A stretch of DNA of 64,000 bases, from positions 11,606,716-11,670,715 of the forward strand of contig JAJEKV010000027.1 of assembly GCA_021234155.1 (NCBI GenBank). The letters run 5' to 3'. Origin of the DNA: Isoetes taiwanensis (Eukaryota > Streptophyta > Lycopodiopsida > Isoetales > Isoetaceae). A program made the translations under genes and the position numbers. Shown here one piece after another: positions 1 through 12,054 of the stretch. The notes beneath the pieces were generated by a model, which ran no database searches, was not told the DNA's origin, and saw nothing but the letters and a program-made list of their open reading frames with translations. Numbering within the stretch: the first letter of the stretch is position 1; each line of letters starts with the position of its first letter.

Positions 1-243
1 GGGGGCTCAGTAATTGCAGACGTTTATCTAGAACCTCAAGTATGTATAATGCCAAGTCATGCACAGATGGTGCTCTGAGAAGTTGTGGAAGCGTGGAATG
101 GAATGCTAAGGTCAAGAAATGATTCCGGACTATCTCAAAAGCGGGGCAACTTTCGAGAAGAGTATGGCTTTCATCTTCAATAACACATCAGAATCGGGCA
201 CATAGTCTATAGTTCGCTCAAGGCAATTCGCGGCCGCTCCCAT
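1..243. other. Left edge, no gene recognised
   Basis: No coding frame or repeat could be assigned here. It may be the 3' end of the adjacent LINE, whose minus-strand RT frame ends at 244. Confidence 0.3.
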
Positions 244-1949
244 CTACACTGTCTCAATCCGTAGCACTTTGTGGGACCCCGTGCGAATTGATGCAATAGC
301 TACAAGCTTTTTCCTGGACAATGAAGCAAGCAAATAAGCTTGGGGCCCTGGTGCCAAGGTGGGATTTATGTGTGCATGATAATGACCAGTTTTCACTTGG
401 GCCAAAGTAACTGCGTCCCATATCTTTTGAGAAAAACGACCATTGAGATATTGTTGCAAAAGCTCAGGATCAGAACTGGCAAGCATCAGGCAGTGCTCTG
501 GTTGCACAGCCCAACGGGCAAACCATGTAGTGCAATGCTCTTTCCAACATCGTTTCAAACGCTGAGGAGATTCAGCCATGGCAAGTGCAAGAACAGGATA
601 CCTAACATCATCCATATGGTGCACCTTGCAGATATAGTGGAGATGGCGCTTCATGGCAGAATGTTGAAGAGGCCAAAAACCTGTCTCTTGTAAAAGAATA
701 GCATAGGGCACCGTTGTTTTAACTCCGAGGCTGTAAGTGAGAAAGGACTTTTGCACCCGCTCCAAGCTCTCCCAAGCACTAGCACTAATGGCAGGTCCCC
801 ACTCTTCAGAACCATACAGTAAAACAGGCTCTACCAAAGCCCGAAACAAGTGGGCTTTCCGTGGCCAATCATGAATTTCTGCGCGAAAACAATTGTTTTG
901 CATTGCATAGAGTGCTCTCCATCCAGCAGCCACCCGCTTGGTAATACACTGTTCCCAAAGTGTGTTCTTACAGAATTCTACACCAAGATACTTGTAGCTA
1001 TCTACAACTTCAACTTCGCGGCTATCATAGTGCACAGGGGGAACATTGTGACGAGAAAGTTGCCTAATGATATAATGTGCCAAATGTGGACCTCCGCCGC
1101 CATGATTATCAAGCCATTCTTCCAATTGATCAATGTACAAGCCAAAGAGTGTAGGAGATAAAGGGCAACCCTGACGAACTCCAATATTGCTAGTGATTTG
1201 AGTACCTGATGCTGGAAATTTAGCAAAAACCCTTTCATAAAGCCGATAAACTGTATTTTGAAGATCTTGGAACCCCAAGTGCCTGCAAGCGCTGCCAAAG
1301 AAGCTCGCGTGGTACTGTATCAAAAGCAGAAGTAAAATCCACAAAGCATATATAGAGGTCTTGTTTCAAACTTCGACTATGTTCAATAAGCATGCGCAAT
1401 GTGAAAATATGGTCTATTGTAGAATGGCATGGACGAAAAGCACGCCTATCCTACAAAGACGCATACACCAAGTATGTTTCGCCCCATGATGTCAACTGCT
1501 TCTCAGTAAGACTAGCTAAGAGCTTTGAAAATATGGAACTTACCATGATCATGCGATAATTAGAAGGGTCATGCTTATCACCTGCCTTGTAAATTGGTAC
1601 GACCTTCCGGACAAACCCAAGTTTTACGGCAAAGCCTTCTTGCAAAGCTTGATTTAAAAGAGTAGTGATGATTGGAAGCAATAGCGGACCCCCATTTAAG
1701 CAATTCTCGCTTTGCAAACCTTGAAGATCGTGGAGACTTGCCATTAGATAGATGCCGCAGTCCTTCTTTGACTTCCTCCTCTGTGAATTGAAGAATATCA
1801 CCTACCAAAGGAGGCACAGAATTAAGGACCCCAGGATGATCATATAAGTGGACCAATCGCTCATCCCATTGCTGCATAGAAATATGTCCAAGGGTAGGAG
1901 GTGGTCGATATAATATTTTGCGCCAGAAGGTCCGAGGGCTCAGCAACAA
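244..1949 (-). pseudogene. LINE reverse transcriptase, broken
   Basis: This is the RT part of a non-LTR retrotransposon read on the minus strand. In order I see a fingers region with NGKSPR (about 1,750-1,790), IYKAGDKHDPSNYRMI (about 1,570), motif A FVDFTSAFDTV near 1,310-1,345, motif B GVRQGCPLSP near 1,170, and the palm/thumb stretch YKYLGVEF followed by VLLYGSEEWG. The stretch that should carry the FADD/YADD box between motif B and YKYLGVEF is missing, so catalysis would be lost. At least two frame changes separate the pieces at about 1,450 and 1,345. Known of the family: plant L1-like elements have an endonuclease upstream of RT on the same strand, as here at 2,087-2,749. The element is a relic. 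Confidence 0.85.
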
Positions 1950-2086
1950 AGCGTGCCTTCTTGCGTTTCAAAACAGACTTATAATTCTGAATGGCATTAT
2001 GTCGCGTATCTGGCTCAACTATCGTTCGCAATTGTTTTTAAGCCGCTTGCGCCTTCATCAAACCAGCATTTCTAGGAAAGGATTTC

Positions 2087-2749
2087 CTACCAAAGATGAG
2101 CAACACCAGAAGTGCGTGTACCAAAGCAAGAGACAGCAGTAGTAAGCAAAGCATCAGCAAATGCTGCATTACGCTCTTGAAGAGTTGGGTAATCCAAAAT
2201 ATCTGCAAGCGCAGGAGCTAATGTCTCTTCATATTCAAAAGATCTAGAATAAGTCAAGCGAATGCGAGGAGCAGGAGCCTGGATAGCAATGGATTGAAGA
2301 GGTGGAAGCTGCCACTTTAATGACAAATAAAGTGGATAGTGATCAGATTTTATCTCCTCATCTCTATGCCTTGTGCCAATTCGAAAATCTGAAATGAGAT
2401 CCAAGGCTTGCACTTGGGAAATGACATAATCAACAACACTAGTACCACCACCCTGCCTATCCTGTCTGCATGTAATACCTTTAGAGTGTGGCCATTGCTC
2501 TAAGCCATTACAAAGTACCATCTCAAAGACTTCACACAACTGGATGAGCTCCCTTCCAAATGTTGAGACGGGTTTGTTAGCATCAGGCGATGAACGTGGA
2601 AAGACTGTATCATTAGCAGACATCCATAAAGGGTCACGAACATCCTCAAGTATGAGTATGAGTTGACAAATTACATAGTTTTTGGATAGGTTGCAGTACC
2701 CAGGAAAATAACTCGCAGTAAAAAGTGTTAGAATAATTAACAATGTCAA
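2087..2749 (-). pseudogene. LINE AP-endonuclease domain fragment
   Basis: A minus-strand frame of about 220 codons resembles the C-terminal half of the apurinic-type endonuclease of plant LINEs. Visible features are the stretch ending VVDYVISQV, typical of the strand before the active site, and the terminal SDHYPL motif whose histidine is catalytic in this family. The N-terminal residues, including the early catalytic Asn and Glu, are not in this frame, so the domain is 5'-truncated or frameshifted. It lies directly upstream of the RT pseudogene in the order expected for one L1-like element. Confidence 0.75.
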
Positions 2750-3533
2750 AGATGCTACATCAAGATAAAGGGCACATTAAGATGCACCATGGTACCCTAA
2801 TGCTTTAAATTGGTTGGACTAACTGCTTTAGCTACTATGGTTACCCACGAAGGAAGGAAAGAGAAGATTAATTCAGTTAACTATGGTGGCTATCTTAGCT
2901 TCATGTGAACAAGTGATGGTTGTCTTATGTCTCCTCATAGAAAGATACCACGACAAGGATAGGCTGATGTACAAGGACATGGGAGCTTGCTAGCGCTCAT
3001 GTTAGCACAATATGCCCATGGTATATTATCCTATATTATAATGTTTTAGTGTAAGTCCTAGATTTAGATCCAACCCGAGATCCAACAATGAGGAGCACAA
3101 CAATACGATGGTTGAGAGTTGCCCCTCCTTTCCCTTTTCTACAAAATCCCTAATATTACTGTTAATCTGTCTTGGATCAAGCCCTAATTTGGATGGTTGA
3201 GATCATGATTGCATCCGAAGGTCAAGGTCTATTGCACAACTTCCCACAACCATAATAGGTCATGCTTTGATGTCCCAAGGGAAAAGGGAAGAACAAAAGG
3301 GCACGAGAAGAGAAAAGAGGAAAAGGGCATGGAAAAAAAGCAAAGAGGTAACCAATGAGGAAGGGAGACACGCGACGGGAAATATCGCATCTGGAAAAAA
3401 AGACACTGGAAAAATGGGAAGAGGGAAAGGAGTGGACTAGCAAATCATGGGCACAACTCCATTGCTATGTTGATGGTGAAATATATACGCAAGACTTTGC
3501 TATGCCATTACGTAGATGCAAGTACTTCTGTGC
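2750..3533. other. Unassigned spacer
   Basis: No gene is recognised. Purine-rich, lysine-rich ORFs on both strands around 3,222-3,530 have no family resemblance and are probably chance. The 23-base block at 3,511-3,533 recurs at two other repeat boundaries, near 6,866 and 21,327. Confidence 0.4.
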
Positions 3534-4194
3534 TGTAATAGCTGGAGAAATGAAGTACCACTGTATTCATTCAAACCAAAATGTTAGAGAATTACAGAAC
3601 AAGAATGCCAGCCAAAGTAGTTCATCATATAGCAACCATACCACTATGTTGTCAACAATAACCAATACCATGCATTATATATAGGCTTTGAACCCATCAT
3701 ATCCCTGAAACACATCGCTAAAAGGGGCCATTGATGCACTAGCAACATAAACATCTCCAAACCAGTTGAACACTAAGATTCCAACCTCAAATGGGTGCCC
3801 AAGGATCAGCTTGCAGTGCTAGATAAAGAAACCCTGCTCAGGAATCATCCCTGAAAATAGGAAACCAGAAGACCCTGCTTAGAAATCATCCCTCTGTTCT
3901 GCCGAGTAAACTTTGGACGCCTTCCCAGAGATGATAGTGCAAAGGAATCAAATGTCCCTAAACAACAATCAAACCACTAGATAAACTTTTTTTCATATAC
4001 ACATCAAAAAGCCCAAGCAAGTCTTACCTTGTGGGTTTTGTTTTCAGCATAAGTTGCTTAACATAAGCAAGAACAAAGTCACATTCAACAGATCTTTCAT
4101 GTATTTCATCCAAAATCACCATTGTTTTATCTTGTAAGTGTTGAAACTCCATTTTACTTCAATTGCTGAAACAAATATGTAGCAAAATAACATG

Positions 4195-4605
4195 GGGTTC
4201 CAGAGGGATTTGATATGGATATTGAAACTATAGACCATATCCCTAAAATAATTCAATGGGTTGTTATAAAAAAAAAGATTGATTTAAGATAAAAAATAAT
4301 CACGTTAGCTCACTGGTTAGATTGATTAAAGTAGTCTTATTAAGATATTGAGTTATTTTGGTAGAGGTTCGAGCCCTCGTATTTCAAATTCTAAAATCTT
4401 AAGCAAAGCTGTATAAAGGCTCAATATACCATCAAAATCTTAGGCAAACTCATATTTAACATCTCAAGATCATAGGTGCCCCCAATCATAAATGAGCATA
4501 AATAAATGAGCATACGCGAAACGAGAGGTGCCCAGAGGCTCCAACATATGGTCTGGGCATCGTCGGATCCGACGATTGTGGTAGTCCAGGGTGCACCTCG
4601 TTTAA
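4195..4605 (+). repeat. tRNA-promoter SINE-like repeat
   Basis: An A-box-like TTAGCTCACTGGTTAG at 4,305-4,320 is followed by a B-box GGTTCGAGCC at about 4,366, as in tRNA-derived SINEs. The same unit is found inverted at 5,010-5,309 and again at 8,836-9,234, 9,650-9,950 and 24,183-24,607. No protein is encoded. The exact ends are uncertain because an A-rich segment precedes the tRNA-like part in every copy. Confidence 0.65.
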
Positions 4606-4707
4606 AATATATATGTAGCAAAATAACAGGGGTTCCAGGGAGAGGTTCGAGCCCCCATATTTCAAATTCTAAAATTTTATGCATAGCCATATAAAGGCTC
4701 GAGATAC

Positions 4708-4823
4708 AAGATAGTATTTCAAACCATAGGTACATATTCTAAACGAGGTGCACCTTGGACGATTGTGGTAGTCCAAGGTGCACCTCGTTTAGAATATGTA
4801 CCTATGGTTTGAAATACTATCTT
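4708..4823. repeat. Perfect hairpin, 53-bp arms
   Basis: Bases 4,708-4,760 are the exact reverse complement of 4,771-4,823 around the 10-base loop GATTGTGGTA. The hairpin sits between the two inverted SINE copies and repeats their end sequence (GTAGTCCA...GTGCACCTCG). A near-perfect copy lies at 9,343-9,458. Confidence 0.9.
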
Positions 4824-5009
4824 TGAATTGCAAAGCAAAAATACTATTTGAACTGGAAAGCTAAAAGCCAATGTAGCAAATCTTTTGAATATCTACTATT
4901 TGCAAGCAGTTGTATACAACATGTTTGCATTTAACAAAACTTAAGTTGTACTTTTAAGCCTCTCAAAGACAACTAGATAAATAAATAATTCTCCATATCA
5001 TGAATTGAT

Positions 5010-5309
5010 GGGACTACCACAGTCGTCGGATCCATCGATCCTATGGCCTAGACTGTATGTTGAGGCCTTTGGGCACCTCTCATTTCGCTTATGGTCATTT
5101 ATGATTGGGGGCGCCTATAATTTTGAAATATGAAATACGAGTTCGCCTATGTTTTGATGGAGTATAGAACCTCTATACGATTTCGTCTAAGGTTTTAGAA
5201 TATTACCAGGGCTGGAACCTCTATCAAAATAACTCAATGTCTCAATAAGACTACTTTGACCAATACAATCAGTGAGTTAATGTGATTTATTTTTATTTTA
5301 AATCTACTA
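5010..5309 (-). repeat. SINE-like repeat, inverted partner
   Basis: Reverse-complement copy of the SINE-like repeat at 4,195-4,605. Together the two make an inverted repeat spanning about 1.1 kb with the perfect hairpin between them. Confidence 0.65.
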
Positions 5310-5529
5310 GAAAATTGCCCACTTTTGGTGGGCTTTTTATGTGGTTGTATATGAAGACTGGGACACTAATGCGATGTGTACCAATGGGTTACATTTGGTA
5401 TGATTCTGACTTTTTGCCGCTTTGATTCATGTAGCTGTCGTGTTGTACAAATAGTTGAAAAACATGTGGAGCCCATTTTGATTTTGTCAAAATGTGTTGG
5501 TATAATTTGCCCTCATCATTATCAACACA

Positions 5530-6160
5530 TTTGTTTGTTTGTTCGATTGTCCATCCTAGGAATATGCAACAATTATGGTAGTCTCTGATGTAGGTTGAGG
5601 CATTTCTTCAAACAACGGTAAAGATAATTGAGTCGACCAGCTTGGGCATACCATTGAATCATGGTATTCCATGATACATTATCTCGCTTTGGCATTCGTT
5701 GAAAGAGCCTAAGTTCCTCATTTACATATTCTTGTTGAGCGCAAGCGAAAATCATGATGTTCCATGACATTAAATTATGTAGAGGCATTTGAAGGAATAA
5801 TATGAGAGCTCGCTTAAGCTCTCCTACCTGAGCATATATTGTAATCATAATAATCCATGAGATAATGTTGTGTAAGGGATTCGGTAAAAAATGTCCAATA
5901 ACTTTGTTGGTTCTGCCTCCTTAGAATATGCCATTATAACAGAATTCCAAGACACATCCGTGTATGGCATTTTTTTTTCAAATAAAAAAATGTCCCATGC
6001 CTTTTCTACTTGTCCCTCCTTAAAATATGCCATAATAACAGAATTCCAAGACATTACATCCCAATATCGCATTTTTTTCTAATAAGTTAAGTGCCTCCTT
6101 CAGCTGCCCATGTTGGGCATAAGCAGATATCATAGAATTATAAGACACCGGCGATGCAAG
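5530..6160 (-). pseudogene. PPR protein fragment
   Basis: Minus-strand frames carry several degenerate pentatricopeptide repeats with the typical motifs SWNTMIQWYAQAGRLN, SWNSVIMAYFKEGQVEKA and YNSMISAYAQHGQLKEA. PPR proteins are organellar RNA-binding proteins, and the PLS type is common in land plants. Here the repeats fall in at least three frames with frame changes near 6,080, 5,845 and 5,600, and no organelle targeting sequence or start is visible. It is a relic, duplicated in copy 2. Confidence 0.85.
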
Positions 6161-6888
6161 GTGTCATACACTTCCATAACATCAGTTAAGGCATTTTATT
6201 CATACATATGAATGAGAAGATTTCCAAGAAACCTATTCTGTGGAGATAAATGAAAGTTAAAGTTAAACTACTGATTAGTTAATATAGAAGAATCTGGAGT
6301 TGGATAACGACGCTAAGGTTAGAACATGACGGAGCCAAATATAGTATACCTCAATGGCATGTGCTAATTGTGAGAAAACTTAGAATAAAATGATCCAGTG
6401 AACAAATTAATTTGTATAGAACTTGTTGCATGTTGAAGTTAATGGCTAATTTCAAATCATTCAAGTCATTTAGAGAACACACAGATATTAGTCACTTCCT
6501 AGAGGGCAAATGTGCCACATATGACAAAAGAGAAAATTGCAAGTTGTTAGCGTAATCTGTCCCCTGTCTTTACAATCTTGGATCAAGCTCAGATCTTCCG
6601 TCATCCACATAAAGCACTTTATGCAAATCTGACCCTCCTGTGTAGTCTTTGAAATTCCTGATTCAATGATGAGTTATTGGCTTTGGCTCGGCAACATCTT
6701 GGAACCCGCTTTAGTCCATGTAAGTCTTTTGAAGTTCACACACCAACTTCCCCACTCGATGAAGCTTTGGCTACTCCATATAAATGTCTTGAGATCATTA
6801 TTGAGCTTTTGAAGTCCAAAAGTCAAAGTGAGCTTTTGCTGGCTGCCATTGCAATTACAGCCCGTAGATGCAAGTACTTCTGTGCAAG
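6161..6888. other. Tail of duplication copy 1
   Basis: No gene is recognised. The stretch matches 20,626-21,349 closely. It is AT-rich without clear coding signal and ends in the 23-base boundary block. Confidence 0.5.
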
Positions 6889-8227
6889 ACTTTGTACGCA
6901 AGACTTTGTTGACGTGCGAGCATGCCATTACTATGGTAGGTGAGTTGCCGGACTTGATACAAGTCCAAAATGAGGATATAGACCATTTATCTCCTTTGAC
7001 AACATCAAGAAACAACTTAGGTTAACACTTGAACTCTACTCACTGATGAGTTTTTGAGGCATGGTGCATATTGCGAGAACAATGTTTAATAACAATAATC
7101 ATAATAATAAGATTTATTAATGTCTGCAAAAAGCCGTAGATCATGGGACAACATAAGGAGTACAACATAATCTAATGATCTATTTTAAGATTTCTCTTTA
7201 ACTTCCACACTTTCTAGGAGCTGAAAAGGAAACTTATTTACTTGGGTGGATGCAGATTTAAAAAACTCAACAAATGAAGCATTCCAATCAATAGCAGGAT
7301 ACTTAAGCCGCATGAATGAATATTTGAGGCACTAAAAAATAGCATGTTCTTCAGTTTCTACAATTCCCATAACGCAATCACACACATTTTCTCACAATCA
7401 ATTCCCAGCCAATGCCACTTTTCTATCATCAAATGGTGTAATCCCATCCAGATGTGTGCCACAACTCTGATCACATGAGGGATGACTCCGGCCTCGAGAG
7501 CTGTGGGATGGGCATATTCGCGAGTTATGCCAAGATCCGGACATAGCAATCCTCATTTATGGGGTATGCTCCCACAAATCAGGGTATATCGTATAGTTAA
7601 AATTGTTGCATACCTTAAGGTTTCACTTAATAGTGTCATTTGCATGCATGTCTTATATGTGGAGTTAGAGCACTCGCTGCCTTACGTCACCCCTCGTATG
7701 AATATGCACCCAAACAACAGGGTGTTTGCATGGGGATTATTTTATATTAATGTATGTTATTGGTATCATTGTTTAGTGTTTGGATGTTGAAAAAAATTTG
7801 GGACCATTCGATGAGTGATGCCTTTTAAGAATCAAAATTCCAGCATTATCTATTATCTATTCGGGGCATGGTCTAGTGGCAGGACCTTAAACCGCCACAC
7901 CCGAGGTCACGGGTTCAAACCTGGCCAATATCGGTTTAGTAATGGAGACCTTAAAATCCATTGCCCCGAGGTCACGGGTTCAAGTATGACCAACCGGTCC
8001 TGTGGTAGAGACCTTAAACCTGCCATATGTACTCGATAATCACATGCAAAGCAGCTCCTAGCATATCGCGCCTAGGTAGTGGATTGGCTTTCATGTGATA
8101 TGTAGAATAAAGTGATGTAGAATGTACTCATGATGTGATGATGAATAGAATGACGTCCTTCAATAAAAAAAAAATTAAACAATTTTAATAGCCATAAAAA
8201 ATTGAGTGAGCATAAATACATGAGATT
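6889..8227. other. Spacer between duplication copies
   Basis: No protein gene recognised. It contains a tRNA-like SINE piece at about 7,863-8,030 and otherwise nothing I can assign. Confidence 0.5.
7863..8030 (+). repeat. tRNA-derived SINE fragment
   Basis: GGGGCATGGTCTAGTGGCAG resembles a tRNA 5' arm and D-arm (A box). CACGGGTTCAAACCTGGCC about 30 bases later resembles a T-arm (B box). A second partial copy of the B-box part follows at about 7,970. A complete cloverleaf does not fold, so this is a SINE or tRNA relic and not a tRNA gene. Confidence 0.5.
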
Positions 8228-8835
8228 GTAATAGCTCGAGAAATGAAGTACCACTGTATTCATTCAAACCAAAATGTTAGAGAATTACAGAACAAGAATG
8301 CCAGCCAAAGTAGTTCATCATATAGCAACCATACCACTATGTTGTCAACAATAACCAATACCATGCATTATGTATAGGCTTTGAACCCATCATATCCCTG
8401 AAACACATCGCTTAAAGGGGCCATTGATTCACTAGCAACATAAACATCTCCAAACCAGTTGAACACTAAGATTCCAACCTCAAATGGGTGCCCAAGGATC
8501 AGCTTGCAGTGCTAGATAAAGAAACCCTGCTCAGGAATCATCCCTGAAAATAGGAAACCAGAAGACCCTGCTTAGAAATCATCCCTCTGTTCTGCCGAGT
8601 AAACTTTGGATGCCTTCCCCTTTTTTTCATATATACATCAAAAAGCCCAAGCAAGTCTTACCTTGTGGGTTTTGTTTTCAGCATAAGTTGCTTAACATAA
8701 GCAAGAACAAAGTCACATTCAACAGATCTTTCATGTATTTCATCCAAAATCACCATTTTTTTTTATCTTGTAAGTGTTGAAACTCCATTTTATTTCAATT
8801 GCTCAAACAAATATATAGCAAAATAACAGGGGGTT

Positions 8836-9234
8836 CCAGAGGGATTTGATATGGATATTGAAACTATAGACCATATCCCTAAAATAATTCAATGGGTTGT
8901 TATAAAAAAAAGATTGATTTAAGATAAAAAATAATCACGTTAGTTCACTGGTTAGATTGATTAAAGTAGTCTTATTAGGACATTGAGTTATTTTGGTAGA
9001 GGTTCGAGCCCTCGTATTTCAAATTCTAAAATCTTAAGCAAAGCTGTATAAAGGCTCACTATACCATCAAAATCTTAGGCAAACTCATATTTGACATCTC
9101 AAGATCATAGGTGCCCCCAATCATAAATGAGCATAAATAAATGAGCATACGCGAAACGAGAGGTGCCCAGAGGCTCTAACATATGGTCTGGGCATCGACG
9201 GATCCGACGATTGTGGTAGTCCAGGGTGCACCTC
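8836..9234 (+). repeat. SINE-like repeat (copy 2)
   Basis: Duplicated copy of the repeat at 4,195-4,605, with the same A and B boxes. Confidence 0.6.
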
Positions 9235-9342
9235 GTTTAAAATATATATGTAGCGAAATAACAGGGGTTCCAGGGAGAGGTTCGAGCCCCCATATTTCAA
9301 ATTCTAAAATTTTATGCATAGCCATATAAAGGCTCGAGATAC

Positions 9343-9458
9343 AAGATAGTATTTCAAACCATAGGTACATATTCTAAACAAGGTGCACCTTGGACGATTG
9401 TGGTAGTCCAAGGCGCACCTCGTTTAGAATATGTACCTATGGTTTGAAATACTATCTT
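9343..9458. repeat. Hairpin, near-perfect 53-bp arms (copy 2)
   Basis: Copy of the hairpin at 4,708-4,823. Unpaired substitutions have appeared (AACAAGG against CGCACC), so this copy is slightly decayed while copy 1 is perfect. Confidence 0.85.
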
Positions 9459-9649
9459 TGAATTGCAAAGCAAAAATACTATCTTTGAACTGGAAAGCTA
9501 AAAGCCAATGTAGCAAATCTTTTGAATATCTACTATTTGCAAGCAGTTGTATACAACATGTTTGCATTTAAAAAAACTTAAGTTGGACTTTTTAAGCCTC
9601 TCAAAGACAACTAGATAAATAAATAATTCTCCATATCATGAATTGGTGG

Positions 9650-9950
9650 GACTACCACAGTCGTCGGATCCATCGATCCTATGGCCTAGACTGTATGTTG
9701 AGGCCTTTGGGCACCTCTCATTTCGCTTATGGTCATTTATGATTGGGGGCGCCTATAATTTTGAAATATGAAATACGAGTTCGCCTATGTTTTAATGGAG
9801 TATAGAACCTCTATACGATTTCGTCTAAGGTTTTAGAATATTACCAGGGCTGGAACCTCTACTAAAATAACTCAATGTCTCAATAAGACTACTTTGACCA
9901 ATACAATCAGTGAGTTAATATGATTTATTTTTATTTTAAATCTACTAGAA
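9650..9950 (-). repeat. SINE-like repeat, inverted (copy 2)
   Basis: Copy of 5,010-5,309. Confidence 0.6.
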
Positions 9951-11026
9951 AATTGCCCATTTTTTGTGGGCTTTCCATGTGGTTGTATATGAAGACTGGG
10001 ACACTAATGCGATGTGTACCAATGGGTTACATTTGGTATGATTCTGACTTTTTGTCGCTTTGATTCATGTAGCTGTCGTGTTGTACAAATAGTTGAAAAA
10101 CATGTGGAGCCCATTTTGATTTTGTCAAAATGTGTTGGTATAATTTGCCCTCATCATTATCAACACATTTGTTTGTTTGTTCGATTGTCCATCCTGGGAA
10201 TATGCAACAATTATGGTAGTCTCTGATGTAGGCTGAGGCATTTCTTCAAACAACAGTAAAGATAATTGAGTCGGCCAGCTTGGGCATACCATTGAATCAT
10301 GGTATTCCATGATACGAAATTTTAACTACCTTAAAATTTCGCCCTATTTCGACAGGATTTTATCAAACGAAATTTTCCCTTGAACTGCGGCGGTGTAACG
10401 GACCTAGGATTTTGAGGTACATTGTGGAATTATTTTATTAAAGGATGCAAAGGAATAATAATTGAAACATTATGCATGCAGAGTATATATATCGTATATG
10501 TAGAGATTATACGGATAAATATACTGGTGATTAATAATAAATACAAGTACTGGCGATAGATTGCAGTCGAATTGCTGAAGGAGCAGGGTGTGAGCAATAC
10601 TTGGGAGCGTGTTGGAGTGCAGAGGAAGCAAGCGGGATTCCAGGTGGGGATCAAGACTTACACCTGGGGTTTTCTAGTGTAGCATTTCTGTGATTGCTTA
10701 AATTTGTGGTTATGCATCTAGCCTGGGAATAGAATTTGATTGTATGAGCATGGTTGTTAACATGAACGCACGGCATGAATAGTGATTCCTTAAAATTGAG
10801 ATAATTGGGTTACATGGCTGGCGACAACTTGAATATTTTTCTGAAATTTCCATCATCCATCATGGTAATAGTAAGAGGTGTGACTGTAATCCATGATAGA
10901 AGAAGTTGGAATGGTTTAGATTGGTGAGAATTTGGAAGAATGGATTAGAATCTAAATTGATGAAGCAAGAACAAGCAAGGACAGCAGTATTTCCTTGCAT
11001 GCAGCAGGGCAGCGTCGACATGATCT

Positions 11027-11295
11027 TGTAAATTAGAAACCTTGATTGACTAGACGAAACAAGAGCAAGAGATTGGAGGAACAAGAGATGGCCAAAACAG
11101 TGTAACTTCATTGAGATCACTTTCATCTTAAGTATACACGAATCCAAGAGTTTTGCCACTGATCATGGAGTTATTCTTGCCATAATCTTCTCAACCGAGA
11201 TAAACAACCTACTAAACATAAGTCCATAACTTAAGGAACATAATTAGCAAATAACAAGTGTCATAAACACTTAACAAACACTTAATATTTCAACA
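11027..11295 (-). repeat. Copia 3' LTR (minus-strand element)
   Basis: 269 bp, TGTAAATTAG...TTTCAACA, identical by eye to 15,466-15,734. Confidence 0.95.
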
Positions 11296-11302
11296 TCCCT
11301 CC

Positions 11303-11932
11303 TTAAGTGTTTGCCTGTTTAAGCCCAGCCATCTCCAGAAATTTCTGAAATTTTGTGCTTCCTAATGCTTTTGTCATTGCATCCGCAATCATGTCTCCTG
11401 TAGGGCAGTACATCAGTTTCAGTGTCCCTGTTCCGAGAAGATCCCTGATATAATGAATTTTAATGTCAATGTGTTTCATCCTCTTGTGCTCAGCTGGATC
11501 ATATGACACCTTCATGGCTCCCTGATTGTCGACCATTAAAATCATCCCTGTTTGTTTGTGAATGTGTAGCTCAAGTGCTAACCTCTGCAACCAGACTGCT
11601 TCATTAGATCCATGTGCTATTGCATAAAACTCGGCCTCTGTGGTTGATTGTGCAATGCACTTTTGCTTGCTGCTATTCCAACTGACAATTCCACCTGCAA
11701 ATGTGAAGGCATATCCAGAAATGGATCTTCTGTCTGCATCTCCCCCCCAATCCGAGTCTGTATATCCAATGATTTCATTACTCTTATCAGCATCAAAGCA
11801 GATTCCAAGGTTAGGAGTTCCTGCAATATATCTCAAGCATCTTTTGAGAGAACAACAATGACTGTGCTTAGGATCATTCGAGAATTGGCTCAACTTAGAT
11901 AGTGTCAAGGATAGATCAGGTCTAGTAGCCAC
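11303..11932 (-). pseudogene. Copia RNase H
   Basis: A frame of about 209 codons carries the end of RT (ATRPDLSLTLSKLSQF) and the RNase H domain of Ty1/copia: GYTDSDWGGDADRRS, SWNSSKQKCIAQSTTEAEFY, and MVDNQGAMKVSYDP followed by HKRMKHIDIKIHYIRD. The catalytic Asp and Glu residues expected for the family are visible. It is cut off from the RT frame by an aberrant 120-base stretch (11,933-12,054), so the polyprotein is broken. Confidence 0.9.
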
Positions 11933-12054
11933 AAAAAAAATTCAAGGTCCCCAAGATGTTTCTCAGATCGCTCATGAATGTGCAAGAGATTAGAGGAACA
12001 GGGGCTCGCCATTTGCACTTAGATTGACTCCATATTCCGTAGGAGTTCCAACCG

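Larger units (their letters stand above)
3534..6888 (+). repeat. Direct duplication, copy 1 (uninterrupted)
   Basis: About 3.36 kb matches 8,228-10,315 followed by 20,122-21,349 in the same order and orientation, with scattered substitutions and a deletion of about 70 bp in copy 2 near 8,617. The unit holds an inverted SINE pair, a perfect hairpin and a PPR pseudogene. The block GTAGATGCAAGTACTTCTGT ends this copy and also sits immediately before its start, which suggests recombination at that short repeat. Confidence 0.9.
8228..10315 (+). repeat. Direct duplication, copy 2, left part
   Basis: Copy of 3,534 to about 5,680, including both SINE-like repeats, the hairpin and the last part of the PPR pseudogene. 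It stops abruptly at GGTATTCCATGATAC, where a 9.8 kb insertion begins. The remainder resumes at 20,122. Confidence 0.9.

Noticed and set aside
228-238. GCGGCCGC as a cloning-vector junction
   Set aside because: A single NotI-type site without vector sequence around it is not evidence of contamination.
5530-6160. Functional PPR gene
   Set aside because: Repeats lie in several frames with stops and have no start or targeting sequence.
7863-7935. Functional tRNA gene
   Set aside because: Only A-box and B-box parts match; acceptor and anticodon stems do not pair, and a second partial copy follows.
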